Positions 8,207-17,597 are shown, counted from the stretch's first letter. The stretch: DNA of 64,000 nucleotides from an uncultured Flavobacteriales bacterium (GCA_903935095.1 CAIZQH010000012.1:103034-167033); one strand, 5' to 3'. A program made the numbers and translations. The notes: generated by a model from the letters alone, not told the origin.

Positions 8207-11200
8207 AGTTTAATGATTATTTTGTCAAAAATGTTTGTATTCGATTGATATTTAATCAAGTATGTTCCTGAAGAAAAATTGTTTAGGTCAATTTCCACTT
8301 TATTATTTTTATAGTGATTCTTGAATATTGTTTTACCTGATAAGTCATACAATGAGAGTGTAAATTCTGTATCATCCGTTTCCAAAATTAAAATATGTTC
8401 AGTAGGATTTGGAAATATTTTTATTTTACCGTCAATTTCCGTAATTGAACTTGACGCTGTACTTGGAATTTCTAAACCGTCTAATTCAAACATCGCAAAC
8501 CATGTTGTTTGAAACATTGAAGTAGTCGGACCAATTAAATTTCCTAGGAAAAAGTCGTTTGACGAAGTATTGTCGTCGTACTCTTCTAAAAATAAATAAT
8601 CTGTTGGAGGAGTGTTTAATCCATTGTTGGTGTGTGTATTTCCAGCGTAAAATAAGCGATTGTCAAATTCCGAGTAACTAATTCCACTTGGACCATCGGA
8701 GAACTTGCCATTTCCAAAATAGGTGCTATATTTTAAGTCAAAGTTTTTGTCGAAGACGGCAATATAAGCATCCAAAGCTAAGAATGATGATAAATTTTTA
8801 TCATTACTTACATAAAAGTCTTGAGGTTGAATTGTTGGCATTTGAATTTTAGGGCTATATTGACTTGAACTGTTCGTTGCACCAGAAATAGAACAAATCC
8901 CTGATTTACTTACTGTTATTGAGGCTTCTGTGTACGATAATCCGTATTCACTTGTTAATTCCATTTCTTCTCCACCACCACCGAAATATCCGGCATCGGA
9001 AATGACAATTGGTAATCCTTCAGTAATTGGACTTGTCTTAAAAATGAAATGATTAAGATTGGAGCCAGAATGAGGTGGAATTGAAAATCCATTCCCAATG
9101 ACAGGTAAATTAGTACTTCCGGTACAAATACTGTTCCCAATTTGAGGATATGCTGTTTTACCAATGGCATATACTGAGCCGCTATTATCAGAATCGAGAC
9201 CTGTGATACCGTCACCACAATTGCCTCCATAATACATGCTATGGGTTAATGTTCCTTGTTCTGATAAAACTGCGAAAAAACCATCAATTACGCCACCATT
9301 GAACGCTTGGGTTTGAGGTATTGTTGCTGGATTGTTGAGCACTGGCATCGTTAAACTTTTGGTAGTTCCAGCGATATAAACTTTATTTGAATTGTCTGAA
9401 GTGATGGAGGATATTTGCTCACAATCCCAACCATTCACCCAATTCAAATCATCTAAAGAATTGAATTTCAAAAGCATTCCTTTTCCTGTTGTAACATTAG
9501 TGGCATTCGCAAGTGGAATAAGGTTTGTTGAGGAACTTCTTGAACCTACCACATAAGTGTTCTCTGCTTGATCTAAATGAATATCAAATACACCTTCGCG
9601 ATCATCACCTCCATAGTAGCTGCTCCAAATTAATTGCCCATTTTGGTTAAAATGGGCAATAAAAATATCAAGACAATTTTGATAAATAGCCCCACATGTA
9701 TTACTTTGATCGCCGATATAACCGGTTTGGTTTATATTGGCTATAGGTAAATCCGTTGATCTGGTAATTCCCGAAATATAGATTTTCGTGCCATTTTCAG
9801 TACAAGCGATCTTTGCACCTGATTCATCTGGGTAATATTCAAGGGAAGTATAGTTGGGTATTTCACCTCCATAAAATGTAAACCATACAGGCTCAATTAA
9901 GTTATTGAATTTCAATATGAATGCATCTAATCCTCCAGTATATGGAATGGATGAAGTAACCCCAGGGTAATTTAGTACGTTTACTTCATTTGTTTCTCCA
10001 CTATAGTAAGCATTCCCAAATTTATCTGTACAAACATCTCGCGAGCTTGTTTGGCCATTTACACCAAAATAAGTGCTCCATTGAAGATTATCCCCTAAAA
10101 GTTTCGCTGTTTCTTCCAATTGATTTCCGTCCTTCATGACAATATAAAGGGTTTGAAAAGGATTGTAGCCGGAAACATTTATTGCAATATTTCCATTTGC
10201 ATTTATGTAATAGTTTGCTTGAAAAGTGGTGATTACATTCGTTGAAGATATTTGGTAGGCAATTGGTTGCTCAAAGTCAATGATTCCAATACTATTATGT
10301 ACGATTAATTTTTCATTCAATATTTCGAAGGAGCTTATTCCGTTCCAATTAATTTCAATATTACTTAAATCACCTCTTTTACCCTTCGCAAAAGTTAACT
10401 TAATGCCAGAAGAGTTGTGATTAATTTTCAAATCTGTATATGGATAAATTTTAGGAATGTAAATGTCCTTAAATTCACGTACTTCCACAATTCCTTTGCT
10501 ATTATTACTGCTGAAAAAATTTCTTTTTAACTCATTTGGCCCTCTTTCTACGAGATTGCTCAAATTCCCATTTATGAACATTAAATCGGATCGATTCACA
10601 TCATATAACTTTTGGATGGAATCTACGAGTGACATTTGCGTAAAGGAAATATGTTCATTTGTTATCCCGTCAACATATTTTAAACCAGAGGAATAAAATG
10701 CAACTTTATCCGAGTAATCATTTGAGGAAGAAAACGATTTTAGTTGACCGTTATTTTTAATATAACCGTAGTAAACAGGTTGAATTTCACCATCAATATT
10801 TGGAATTGTATCAACTTGATAAGATTGAAGCTTAATAATTGTTGATTTTACAGAATTTGCCTCTGTAGTTTCTCCTGAAACCCAAATCCCTAATTGCGAT
10901 GCAATAATTTTCTGATTGACATCCAATTCCCCGGCTCGATCAAGACGGTAATTACCTGTAATTTCTCCGGAATTATCTAATTCATAAATCAACCAATCTT
11001 TTGATGAGTTCTCATGAACAATTCCCTCAGCGATAATGTATATTTTATTGAACGCGCCTTCAACTATGTCAATACCTCCAAAATCAACATCATTGATTGG
11101 ACTAGCAATAATTTTTCTCCAAAGACTCGCGAAATTCATGGAAACAGATTCAACGACAATTTTTTGATTTCCAAGAGAGTCGATATAATTACCAGTAATG

Positions 11201-12117
11201 TAAATCTGATTATTAATAAGTTCAATATCCTTATAGATGCTTTTTGGTAAGTCACTAATAAAAGATCCTAATACGTTCATGCTACTTAGTTCTACTGCAT
11301 GAACAACTCCATTGAAACCATTTTCATTTTTTTGTCCTACTACAACACAATAATCCATATATGTTCGAATGGCTTTTGGAATATGTAGTCCATTGGAATT
11401 TTCGATATCGATTTGATTTATAAGAGAAAGTGTATTCGAAAATTTCTGAATGTGCGAGAATGATGAAGTACTCGTTTGCTTTTTACTAAGAACTATAAGG
11501 TTACCTAAATAGTCAATAGAAAAATCTATAGGTTTAAGATAATCATTATTTGAAAGCGCCTGGGTATATTCAGAAGCACTTTGTCCGTTAGAATACTGGT
11601 ATGATTTTATAAATAATTGTTCAGAAGCAAGGTTGTTTTTTGAACCAAGAATGTATACTTTATTATTGGATTCTTGTATCCTTAAAAACTTGGTGTTCAG
11701 TGGTAAATTGGTGGAATTATCCCAAATTAAGTTACCTGTCAAACTGAATTTATGAACATGGATATCGATGTCCTGACCGTTGTATTCTTGTGTTAACAAT
11801 AACAGATTCTGATCGGAAGTTAATTCGAGATCTACAATGTCTGCACTTACAGAAGGATTCAATACGATTGTATTCCAAATAATTCCTCCTCCTGGGGTTG
11901 CGCTAAAGAGTTTAACAATGTTGTTATCAATTACAGAATAATATAAATTGCCAGAAGCGTCAATCACAAAATCAGAATGTTCACTATTGAAAGTAACCCC
12001 ATAGTCTTGTTCCCATTCTTTGTCTAAATATGAAATTTGAGCAAATGAGTTCAAGTTTGTCAAGACGATTAATAGAAAACTGAATAAAATAGGTTGAATT
12101 TTTCGGTGATAAAACAT
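8203..12117 (-). CDS. T9SS-exported SBBP-repeat protein
   Basis: The protein has 1304 residues with a signal peptide (about 1-26). Residues about 30-440 are irregular beta repeats, and a middle domain near 440-690 resembles the domain that precedes SBBP repeats in many Bacteroidota. From about 690 to 1150 there are several SBBP/beta-propeller repeats built on YYGGDDREGVFDIHLD and STYFGNG-type units. A T9SS sorting domain closes the protein (IFPNPTEHILILE, SGKTIFKN, SSGTYLIKY). It is followed by and overlaps the YCF48-type gene by 4 bases. Probably a surface-exposed or secreted protein; its ligand is not known. Confidence 0.85.
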   Translation of the reverse strand: MFYHRKIQPILFSFLLIVLTNLNSFAQISYLDKEWEQDYGVTFNSEHSDFVIDASGNLYYSVIDNNIVKLFSATPGGGIIWNTIVLNPSVSADIVDLELTSDQNLLLLTQEYNGQDIDIHVHKFSLTGNLIWDNSTNLPLNTKFLRIQESNNKVYILGSKNNLASEQLFIKSYQYSNGQSASEYTQALSNNDYLKPIDFSIDYLGNLIVLSKKQTSTSSFSHIQKFSNTLSLINQIDIENSNGLHIPKAIRTYMDYCVVVGQKNENGFNGVVHAVELSSMNVLGSFISDLPKSIYKDIELINNQIYITGNYIDSLGNQKIVVESVSMNFASLWRKIIASPINDVDFGGIDIVEGAFNKIYIIAEGIVHENSSKDWLIYELDNSGEITGNYRLDRAGELDVNQKIIASQLGIWVSGETTEANSVKSTIIKLQSYQVDTIPNIDGEIQPVYYGYIKNNGQLKSFSSSNDYSDKVAFYSSGLKYVDGITNEHISFTQMSLVDSIQKLYDVNRSDLMFINGNLSNLVERGPNELKRNFFSSNNSKGIVEVREFKDIYIPKIYPYTDLKINHNSSGIKLTFAKGKRGDLSNIEINWNGISSFEILNEKLIVHNSIGIIDFEQPIAYQISSTNVITTFQANYYINANGNIAINVSGYNPFQTLYIVMKDGNQLEETAKLLGDNLQWSTYFGVNGQTSSRDVCTDKFGNAYYSGETNEVNVLNYPGVTSSIPYTGGLDAFILKFNNLIEPVWFTFYGGEIPNYTSLEYYPDESGAKIACTENGTKIYISGITRSTDLPIANINQTGYIGDQSNTCGAIYQNCLDIFIAHFNQNGQLIWSSYYGGDDREGVFDIHLDQAENTYVVGSRSSSTNLIPLANATNVTTGKGMLLKFNSLDDLNWVNGWDCEQISSITSDNSNKVYIAGTTKSLTMPVLNNPATIPQTQAFNGGVIDGFFAVLSEQGTLTHSMYYGGNCGDGITGLDSDNSGSVYAIGKTAYPQIGNSICTGSTNLPVIGNGFSIPPHSGSNLNHFIFKTSPITEGLPIVISDAGYFGGGGEEMELTSEYGLSYTEASITVSKSGICSISGATNSSSQYSPKIQMPTIQPQDFYVSNDKNLSSFLALDAYIAVFDKNFDLKYSTYFGNGKFSDGPSGISYSEFDNRLFYAGNTHTNNGLNTPPTDYLFLEEYDDNTSSNDFFLGNLIGPTTSMFQTTWFAMFELDGLEIPSTASSSITEIDGKIKIFPNPTEHILILETDDTEFTLSLYDLSGKTIFKNHYKNNKVEIDLNNFSSGTYLIKYQSNTNIFDKIIIKL

Positions 12118-12144
12118 GATATTTTTTAAGTTAAGAAAATATTA

Positions 12145-12168
12145 TGTTGCATAAAACAGAATGCAACA
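12145..12168. repeat. Inverted repeat in the 5' leader of the SBBP-repeat gene
   Basis: Two 8-bp arms (tgttgcat and atgcaaca) are separated by 8 bases, about 28 to 51 bases upstream of the ATG at 12117. It could be an operator or a leader hairpin; nothing else supports a choice. The rest of 12118-12399 is AT-rich and shows no gene. Confidence 0.4.
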
Positions 12169-12399
12169 ATTACAGATTCCAAAACTATAATTCTTCCGAG
12201 TACACCTTACTATGAAGATTGCTAATAAAAAATACTAGAAGTTCTAAAAGTGATTTTATGATAAACAAGAATGGGAGAATGTTTTTCAGGCAATAAAATA
12301 TACATGAATGGAAGAAACAGTATAGGAAAAAGAATTTTACTATTTAAGATGGGGTAGAGCGTAATCATTTATTCTAATAATCTGAAGAGTTAATTCAGA

Positions 12400-13251
12400 T
12401 TAAGAAACACTTTTATTAATATTTGAAACTGGGTTGAATATTTCTTCGTTGAAATTTAAATTCTCCCTAATTAAATTAAAAATAGAAACAAATTTTTCTA
12501 TACTTTCCAAAATTACGTCAATGGTGAAAAAGTCAATATGTTTATCTCTCTCAAATTTAAACTCTCCCATTTTTAATGAGAATTTATAGTTTTTCATAGG
12601 CCTACTATTATTATGTAACGTATTGCGCATAATGTTAAAGAATTGCAAGAATTCTCTTATCTCTGAGAGCTGTTTAATTTGATTTTTTTCTAACTCCAAT
12701 GCATTTAATATGAAGTTATATTTATTGTTAATACTTATGTATGTGGATTTGAGCTTGGTTTTAACTTCATGAATTTCTGCTTCACTAAGTTTGCCATGTA
12801 TTATTTTCTCAATCCGATTGAAATTTGAGTTGAGATTTAATTCTTTATCTTGATCAGATATAACGCTATTGTAAATCAAGTCAATAGAATCTTCAAACAC
12901 AATCCATAAGTTATATACTAATGAAACTTTTTTTAATTCAATCCAAGTCTTTAAATAACCTTCTTCGCAAAGAAATCCTAAATTCGAGAAAAGATCATTT
13001 TCATCGAGGTTTGTAAAATAGGGCCTTAAAACGCCGTCTCTAAATGGTTTATCAAGCCTTGTAATAAAAAAAGGCGACAACATTCCAAAGTAATAGTCAT
13101 TAATTACATTCATTATTTGTGAATAGAATGTGTTTCGAACGTCATTAGTAGTAAATAACTCAGATTTTCCAAGTTCTCTGCATTCTTCTTTAATTTTAAA
13201 AATTAATTTTAAATGATCGAGGAATTGTTTATACTCCATGTAATCTCTCAT
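12400..13251 (-). CDS. HEPN-like alpha-helical protein of unknown function
   Basis: The protein has 283 residues and is almost entirely alpha-helical and AT-rich, with no signal peptide or membrane helix. Near residue 215 there is an MRNTLHNNSRP segment that resembles the RNxxxH signature of HEPN RNases and AbiJ/Ymh-like proteins, here with three rather than four residues between R and H. It is the first gene of the accessory island as the minus strand leaves it, and stands alone with about 260 bases to the TIR gene upstream. A role in defence is inferred from motif and context; I cannot name the family. Confidence 0.55.
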   Translation of the reverse strand: MRDYMEYKQFLDHLKLIFKIKEECRELGKSELFTTNDVRNTFYSQIMNVINDYYFGMLSPFFITRLDKPFRDGVLRPYFTNLDENDLFSNLGFLCEEGYLKTWIELKKVSLVYNLWIVFEDSIDLIYNSVISDQDKELNLNSNFNRIEKIIHGKLSEAEIHEVKTKLKSTYISINNKYNFILNALELEKNQIKQLSEIREFLQFFNIMRNTLHNNSRPMKNYKFSLKMGEFKFERDKHIDFFTIDVILESIEKFVSIFNLIRENLNFNEEIFNPVSNINKSVS

Positions 13252-13515
13252 TTTGAATGTTTTTAGTTTACAAAAAATATATTAGATTTATTTTGATAAT
13301 TCATGTTTCATAGCTATTTCTAAAACCCAAGAAGTGATTTTGCTTGCATGTATTTTTGCAACCTAAAATACATCAATTGAATATTGTTGGCCACCTTTTG
13401 TATAAGTGATAGGTTCAAATACTCTTTAGTCGTTTATTAGAAATTTGCTCTATTAACCAAGCAAGGCAGTCGTCAACAATTTGCTCTGATTCATACTGTT
13501 TATTGTCAATTTCAT

Positions 13516-14403
13516 TTAACCAACAAAATTTAAAATTTCTATTTCTGCGAAGCTATATTTGTTATCTGAAACCATTTTGGGTTCATCACCGGGAAAGTAA
13601 AAAGCACTGCTGTCTTTAGTTAAATGCCCTTTCCATTTTCTCACGAATAATATTGCATTTTCATTTGAATTATTAAACTTTTGTTCCCAGGCGATACTGA
13701 AACTAAAGCCCTCACTTTTCAAAATAAATAAAGGCTTATGAACTTCCTTCTCTAGGCCAAAGTGAAACTTCTTTTCTTGAAGTTTCTTGATTTTTTCTTC
13801 TATATCAGCAAACATATTCAAAACTTTTGTTTTTGCAACTTCTACAGCGTCAGGAGAGTTTAAATAAGACGTTCTTTTCGTTTGAAATTCTAATTCTTCA
13901 TTTAATTTATCTGCTTGCTCCAAACTTTTTTCAAATAATGTTTTTTCAGGAAGCTCTTCAGTAGTAGCTAGTTTATCAAATCCCACTTCTAAATCTGCAA
14001 GTAAATTCCTTACTTGTTTAATAAAGTCATTTTCCTCTTGGGATTTGTCTTGTTCATTTGAATGATAATGATAGGGTAGATCAATTTGTTTGTGAATGAA
14101 CCCTTTTAATTTGTCAATGAGTTCGCTCTCTACTATTGGCATTATGCGTTTGCACAACGCTGTTGCAAAACCAATTTCTTGATTTATCCATTGTGTCGGA
14201 ACTGAGTTTTTTGTCAAAATTGGAAGGACAATTTTGGAATGAATAATTCCGTCTGCAACTTTTTGAGCCAAAGGTTTTAATGCTTCACGATTTGAAGCAA
14301 TTACAATCGGATAAAATTTAGCGCTACCTTCAAGTTCTTTAACGATCAGTGCAACTTTGTTTTTATCGAAGTCCGAATAACTTATAAATATTCCTTGTTT
14401 CAT
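13516..14403 (-). CDS. TIR-domain protein, probably C-terminally frameshifted
   Basis: The protein has 295 residues. Residues 1-115 form a TIR domain: GIFISYSDFDKNKVALIV at the start, and W72-I-N-Q-E76 with E76 at the place of the catalytic glutamate of TIR NADases. A helical linker (about 130-200) and a beta-rich domain (210-290) follow. The annotated end (EILNFVG) is probably not native: adding one T to the T run near 13538 would continue the frame for about 34 more codons, to a stop at 13415. Read that way, the tail contains NKQYESEQIVDDCLAWLIE. The start lies 28 bases after an attC-like site, as in an integron cassette. Bacterial TIR proteins often act in phage defence by NAD depletion; that role here is inferred. 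Confidence 0.8.
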   Translation of the reverse strand: MKQGIFISYSDFDKNKVALIVKELEGSAKFYPIVIASNREALKPLAQKVADGIIHSKIVLPILTKNSVPTQWINQEIGFATALCKRIMPIVESELIDKLKGFIHKQIDLPYHYHSNEQDKSQEENDFIKQVRNLLADLEVGFDKLATTEELPEKTLFEKSLEQADKLNEELEFQTKRTSYLNSPDAVEVAKTKVLNMFADIEEKIKKLQEKKFHFGLEKEVHKPLFILKSEGFSFSIAWEQKFNNSNENAILFVRKWKGHLTKDSSAFYFPGDEPKMVSDNKYSFAEIEILNFVG

Positions 14404-14431
14404 ATGTCGTTGTTTGGTTTCTAAGGTTGGC

Positions 14432-14559
14432 GATAACGTTTTGCAACTACCCGAAGGTGGCGATTTCCAAGTACTAAACTGCCAACCAAGCAGAAACTTG
14501 ATAGAAGTACAAGGCTTGATTGAACCACTGAAACGCCACTTTTGGGTAGGTGCTGTTAT
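14432..14559 (-). other. attC-like recombination site A
   Basis: On the minus strand this spacer reads ATAAC (14555-14559) then CTACCC..GTGGCG (14534-14549), a variable centre, then the complementary arm (14447-14462) and GTTATC (14432-14437). The two long arms match at 14 of 16 positions and the two mismatches allow G-T pairs. Simple terminal ATAAC/GTTAT boxes, inner complementary arms and a variable centre are the layout of integron attC sites. The site starts 18 bases after the stop of the 14578-15066 gene and ends 28 bases before the TIR start, which is the usual cassette geometry. Confidence 0.65.
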
Positions 14560-14577
14560 ATGCCGTTTTTCTTGTCA

Positions 14578-15066
14578 TCATATTGGTTTAATTGTTTTCA
14601 CAATATCGTCAATTTTATCAAACGGCAGGTTGCAAAGGAAGAAGTCAAGTATATTATGTTTTTTTTCGTTGCCTTCATTGAAAAGAAGTCGCATGTCAAA
14701 GCTCATTGGATAGGCAGTAAATTGTCTCCCTAACATTGTCGGTGCTTGTTCATAAGGGATTAAAGGGAAAAACTGAACTGTAACATTCTTTCTTGAACCA
14801 CCTTCTAAAGTTTTTAATCTGTCGTTAAGTTGTCCTTTAAATAAAATTTCTTCGCTGAATCTCAAGAAGGACTTTGGTAAAGTTTGTTTCACCGTTTCGA
14901 GAATTTTCTCATCGAGAAAGTCGCCTTTTTGTGAGTTATAAACTTTAGGGTTGAAAGTCCTTAAATACGGTAAATATCCTGTGAACCAATTCCATTCTGG
15001 CCCTTCAATTTGAATGACTTTTAAAACGGAAAATTCATTCATTGGTAAAACTTCAATTGCTGTCAT
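14578..15066 (-). CDS. Protein of unknown function, last gene of a putative multi-gene cassette
   Basis: The protein has 162 residues, is soluble and has no signal peptide or recognised motif. It has mixed alpha/beta composition with a notable aromatic segment (GPEWNWFTGYLPYL) and a C-terminal FLCNLPFDKIDDIVKTIKPI helix. It starts 11 bases after the stop of the TIGR02391-like gene, so it is probably translated with it. It ends 18 bases before attC-like site A. Function unknown; the context suggests a partner of the HEPN-like proteins encoded just upstream. Confidence 0.65.
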   Translation of the reverse strand: MTAIEVLPMNEFSVLKVIQIEGPEWNWFTGYLPYLRTFNPKVYNSQKGDFLDEKILETVKQTLPKSFLRFSEEILFKGQLNDRLKTLEGGSRKNVTVQFFPLIPYEQAPTMLGRQFTAYPMSFDMRLLFNEGNEKKHNILDFFLCNLPFDKIDDIVKTIKPI

Positions 15067-15077
15067 ATTCTATAATT

Positions 15078-15884
15078 TTAGCATCCTGTTTTTACGCATT
15101 TGTCAAGTGTTCTATGTAGCATCGAAGCAAGTGTTAAACTATCAAGTGCATCTTGTTCGTGAATAGTCCACTTAATTTTAGGGGCGTGTGCAGTAGTATT
15201 TCTAAACATACCGAAAAGTCCTTTGATTAAGTGCATAAATCCTTTGTGTTCACTTTCTTCGGATTCTGTCGTCAAAGTGTTAAATGCAAGTTTTGGATTT
15301 TTGAGTTGTCCAAGTCCAAAAGCTTTATCAACTAAGTCTGAACCGTCAATTGTCAAGCCTGATTTATCGCGAATTTTGTCAGCAACACTTTTGGCTGCTT
15401 CAAATACTGCATGAAAATAATTGTCTTGTAAAAGTTCTGCTCTGCAAAACAATAGAACATCAGGGTGAACTTGTCTGTCTTTTAGTTTAACTTTTAAGTT
15501 GTCTGCCCGTTGCTGTGCTTCTGGAATTGTTTTGGCTTCTAGAACTTTCCGAAATTTTCCATTGTCAAGGAGTTCAAGTCCAATAAATAAAATTCGTTTG
15601 TTAATGTCCGTTCGGAATTGTTCAAATTGTTGGTGTTTGTCTGCGTATCGAACAGGACTCAGTGTTTTTTGGATAAAGATTAATACCTTATTTGATTCTT
15701 GGTTTTTGTTCTGATAATTAACAAATGCATTATAGAGTCGTTTCCATTTTGTAATTCCTGGGTCAGTATCTGTAATTCCTGTCTGCGCCAAGTAATACTC
15801 GATTTGAGAACCAGTATTTTGGTTTCCAAGAACTTTACAAATGCTCTCTAAAGTCTCAGCTGATATTGGTCTTTCTTTAGGCAT
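15078..15884 (-). CDS. TIGR02391 (Ymh) family HEPN-like protein
   Basis: The protein has 268 residues. The C-terminal half fits the Ymh/TIGR02391 family: LQDNYFHAVFEAAKSVADKI, then a GxLxxP-like region and the signature FRNTTAHAPKIKW near 235, an RNxxxH motif typical of HEPN nucleases. The N-terminal 130 residues are helical and probably a specificity or oligomerisation region. It sits in a same-strand run with three other genes and is separated by 3 bases from the preceding HEPN-like gene. Family members often lie in defence islands or next to restriction systems; RNase activity is inferred. Confidence 0.75.
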   Translation of the reverse strand: MPKERPISAETLESICKVLGNQNTGSQIEYYLAQTGITDTDPGITKWKRLYNAFVNYQNKNQESNKVLIFIQKTLSPVRYADKHQQFEQFRTDINKRILFIGLELLDNGKFRKVLEAKTIPEAQQRADNLKVKLKDRQVHPDVLLFCRAELLQDNYFHAVFEAAKSVADKIRDKSGLTIDGSDLVDKAFGLGQLKNPKLAFNTLTTESEESEHKGFMHLIKGLFGMFRNTTAHAPKIKWTIHEQDALDSLTLASMLHRTLDKCVKTGC

Positions 15885-15887
15885 TTA

Positions 15888-16418
15888 TTAAGCAATCGGT
15901 TCTAAAAATTTCTGTCTTACAATTGGACTCAACTTTAGCCAATGATTAAGTATTTCAATTGAGTGTTTTAAGAGAATAAAATTTCTTGAAACATCTTCTT
16001 GATAGTTACCATTGAACTTTCCACCATGAAAAAGATTATTCCGAACATCTCTAATTGATAAGCTTAATTTATTGATTAGAGGTTCATTCGGTTGAAACGG
16101 TCTTTCACGCCAGCCTAATTGATCATTTTCATAATTCTGAACTCTTGGTGGATGATTTGAAAGGCACTCAATTGCAGTAATCAATATTTCAGGTCTTGGT
16201 TCATTGTCGAACGATTCCCGAATTGAGGCTGTAAATTTGCCCCAATTTGGACTGACTTTATTATTGTCACCATTTGCAAAACCTGCCGCTTTTAAAGCAC
16301 ATTCAAAACGTGAGAATGTAACAAAGAATTCATTAATTAAATTCTGTCCTTCAACAGTAATGCTTGAGTTTAGTCTTTTGATAAATGTCTTTGATGTCAT
16401 TAGTTCCATGTTATGCAA
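15888..16418 (-). CDS. Small HEPN-like protein
   Basis: The protein has 176 residues and is predicted helical. The segment RDVRNNLFHGGKFNG near residue 135 carries the R-x4-H core of HEPN proteins (RNNLFH) followed by GG. The start is uncertain: 16418 is a TTG or similar, and ATGs at 16409 or 16400 (MELMTSK / MTSK) are as likely. It lies 20 bases after the DUF2971 gene and 3 bases before the TIGR02391-like gene, in one operon-like unit. I infer an RNase or RNA-binding helper role from the motif; the substrate is unknown. Confidence 0.65.
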   Translation of the reverse strand: MHNMELMTSKTFIKRLNSSITVEGQNLINEFFVTFSRFECALKAAGFANGDNNKVSPNWGKFTASIRESFDNEPRPEILITAIECLSNHPPRVQNYENDQLGWRERPFQPNEPLINKLSLSIRDVRNNLFHGGKFNGNYQEDVSRNFILLKHSIEILNHWLKLSPIVRQKFLEPIA

Positions 16419-16438
16419 TAGTTGTAGGCACAGCTTTT

Positions 16439-17221
16439 TTAGTCCGCCCGCAATTTTAAATATGGCATGTCGTACAATGTAGATTTTCTTATTTGTCCTG
16501 TATAACCTATTTTTTTAATGAGTGAAATGATTGAGTCCCCTCTTATTGGGTCTAAGCGGGGGTCAAGCACAAGTTCTTCAGCAAGTTCATTAAACAAGTG
16601 TTTGCTATCAAATGTGTAGCCGTGCATTGATATTTTTTGTTCCTTACCACGGTCATTATTACTAACATAGAGTAATCTAACTTCGTCTTCGTGCATAAAT
16701 GGTTTACGTTTTATTAATAAAGATTTTAATAAAACTTCCATTCCATTGTCAGACATTAGTTTTTTAACGACCGTCTTTTCTTCATAGTATTTTTTTATTT
16801 CATCTTCTGTCCAGTAGAGTACTTTTCCTAAATAAAATTCGCCCCAACTAACACTGTTTTTCAAAAACAGGTCAACCAATTTGCCGATTGTAGATTTCAC
16901 TATTATTCCGTCTCTATTCGGAGCATACGCGTTCCATAATAAATATGATTCTTCAAGAAATGTCCAGCTTTGTATAAAAAAGTTCTCTAATTGCAATTCG
17001 CTAAAAGGATAATTTTCTGAGCCATCTTCTTTCCAAATTAATTGTTTCAAAAGGAACGCCTCAAATGTATCCTCGGAGTGTTTAGCCTTAAAAAGAAATA
17101 ATTGGTTAGAATTTAGTGAGGTCAGAAATTTTTCAAGTGAAAACACTCGGTAAATAGGAGTAAAAAGCAAGTCGTCAATCGGTTTATCAAAATTGAGAAT
17201 ATTTACTGATTCTATTTTCAT
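16439..17221 (-). CDS. DUF2971 family protein
   Basis: The protein has 260 residues. It has the DUF2971 layout: an N-terminal YRVFSLEKFLTSLNSNQLFL element, a central Trp-rich stretch (SWTFLEESYLLWNAYAPN) followed by GIIVKS, and a late KPFMHEDEVRLLYVSN block with conserved E and R. The biochemical role of the family is unknown; it is common in accessory islands. The start at 17221 is 49 bases after attC-like site D, so this is the first gene of the putative four-gene cassette that ends at site A. Confidence 0.75.
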   Translation of the reverse strand: MKIESVNILNFDKPIDDLLFTPIYRVFSLEKFLTSLNSNQLFLFKAKHSEDTFEAFLLKQLIWKEDGSENYPFSELQLENFFIQSWTFLEESYLLWNAYAPNRDGIIVKSTIGKLVDLFLKNSVSWGEFYLGKVLYWTEDEIKKYYEEKTVVKKLMSDNGMEVLLKSLLIKRKPFMHEDEVRLLYVSNNDRGKEQKISMHGYTFDSKHLFNELAEELVLDPRLDPIRGDSIISLIKKIGYTGQIRKSTLYDMPYLKLRAD

Positions 17222-17270
17222 AATTTTTCTGCAAGTTTTAATCTAGATAAATGTCCGTTCAACTATGTTG

Positions 17271-17376
17271 CATAACTTGTTTGTATTTGCATCTTTGCGT
17301 CAATGATTTTTTACACAAAGCAAATATCACAACATTAACAAATCTACACATTGCAAAACCAAACAAAACGGTAATT
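17271..17376 (-). other. attC-like recombination site D
   Basis: On the minus strand, a TATAATTAC box near 17371-17379 is followed by TTTGTTTGGTTTTGCAATGTG. After a variable centre comes the partly complementary arm (TTTGCGTC..ATGCAAATACAAACAA in reverse sense, 17277-17304) and GTTATG (17271-17276). The arms pair over TTGTTTG and TTTGCA blocks with a mismatch between. It is less regular than sites A and C. Its GTTAT box is 49 bases before the DUF2971 start. Confidence 0.45.
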
Positions 17377-17435
17377 ATACCCTAAAATACTAGTACTTAT
17401 TCTATTTTTTCGTCAAGAGGAAAGTCCTATTCAAA

Positions 17436-17587
17436 TCAACCTTCTTCAAATTCACCATTCTCAAACCGATACTGCAAATTTTGCGCATATTCAGCATTGT
17501 TGACGAACTTGAAAATTTCAGGTCATGCATAAGCCTCTTCACTTTTTGAACGCCATGAATGATAGAAAACATTAAAAACTATACATT
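17436..17587 (-). pseudogene. Short decayed coding remnant
   Basis: On the minus strand a frame reads FNVFYHSWRSKSEEAYA, then one in-frame TGA, then PEIFKFVNNAEYAQNLQYRF and a further acidic stretch to a stop at 17436-17438. The composition is protein-like on both sides of the single stop. That suggests the C-terminal end of a broken gene whose beginning is missing, perhaps lost when the AbiE pair or the cassette beside it arrived. The family is not recognised. Confidence 0.4.
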
Positions 17588-17597
17588 GATTGATCAA

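Noticed and set aside
14414..14733. Plus-strand frames of 63-99 codons across attC-like site A
   Set aside because: They run through the folded spacer and antisense to the 14578-15066 gene, and have no protein-like pattern or start context.
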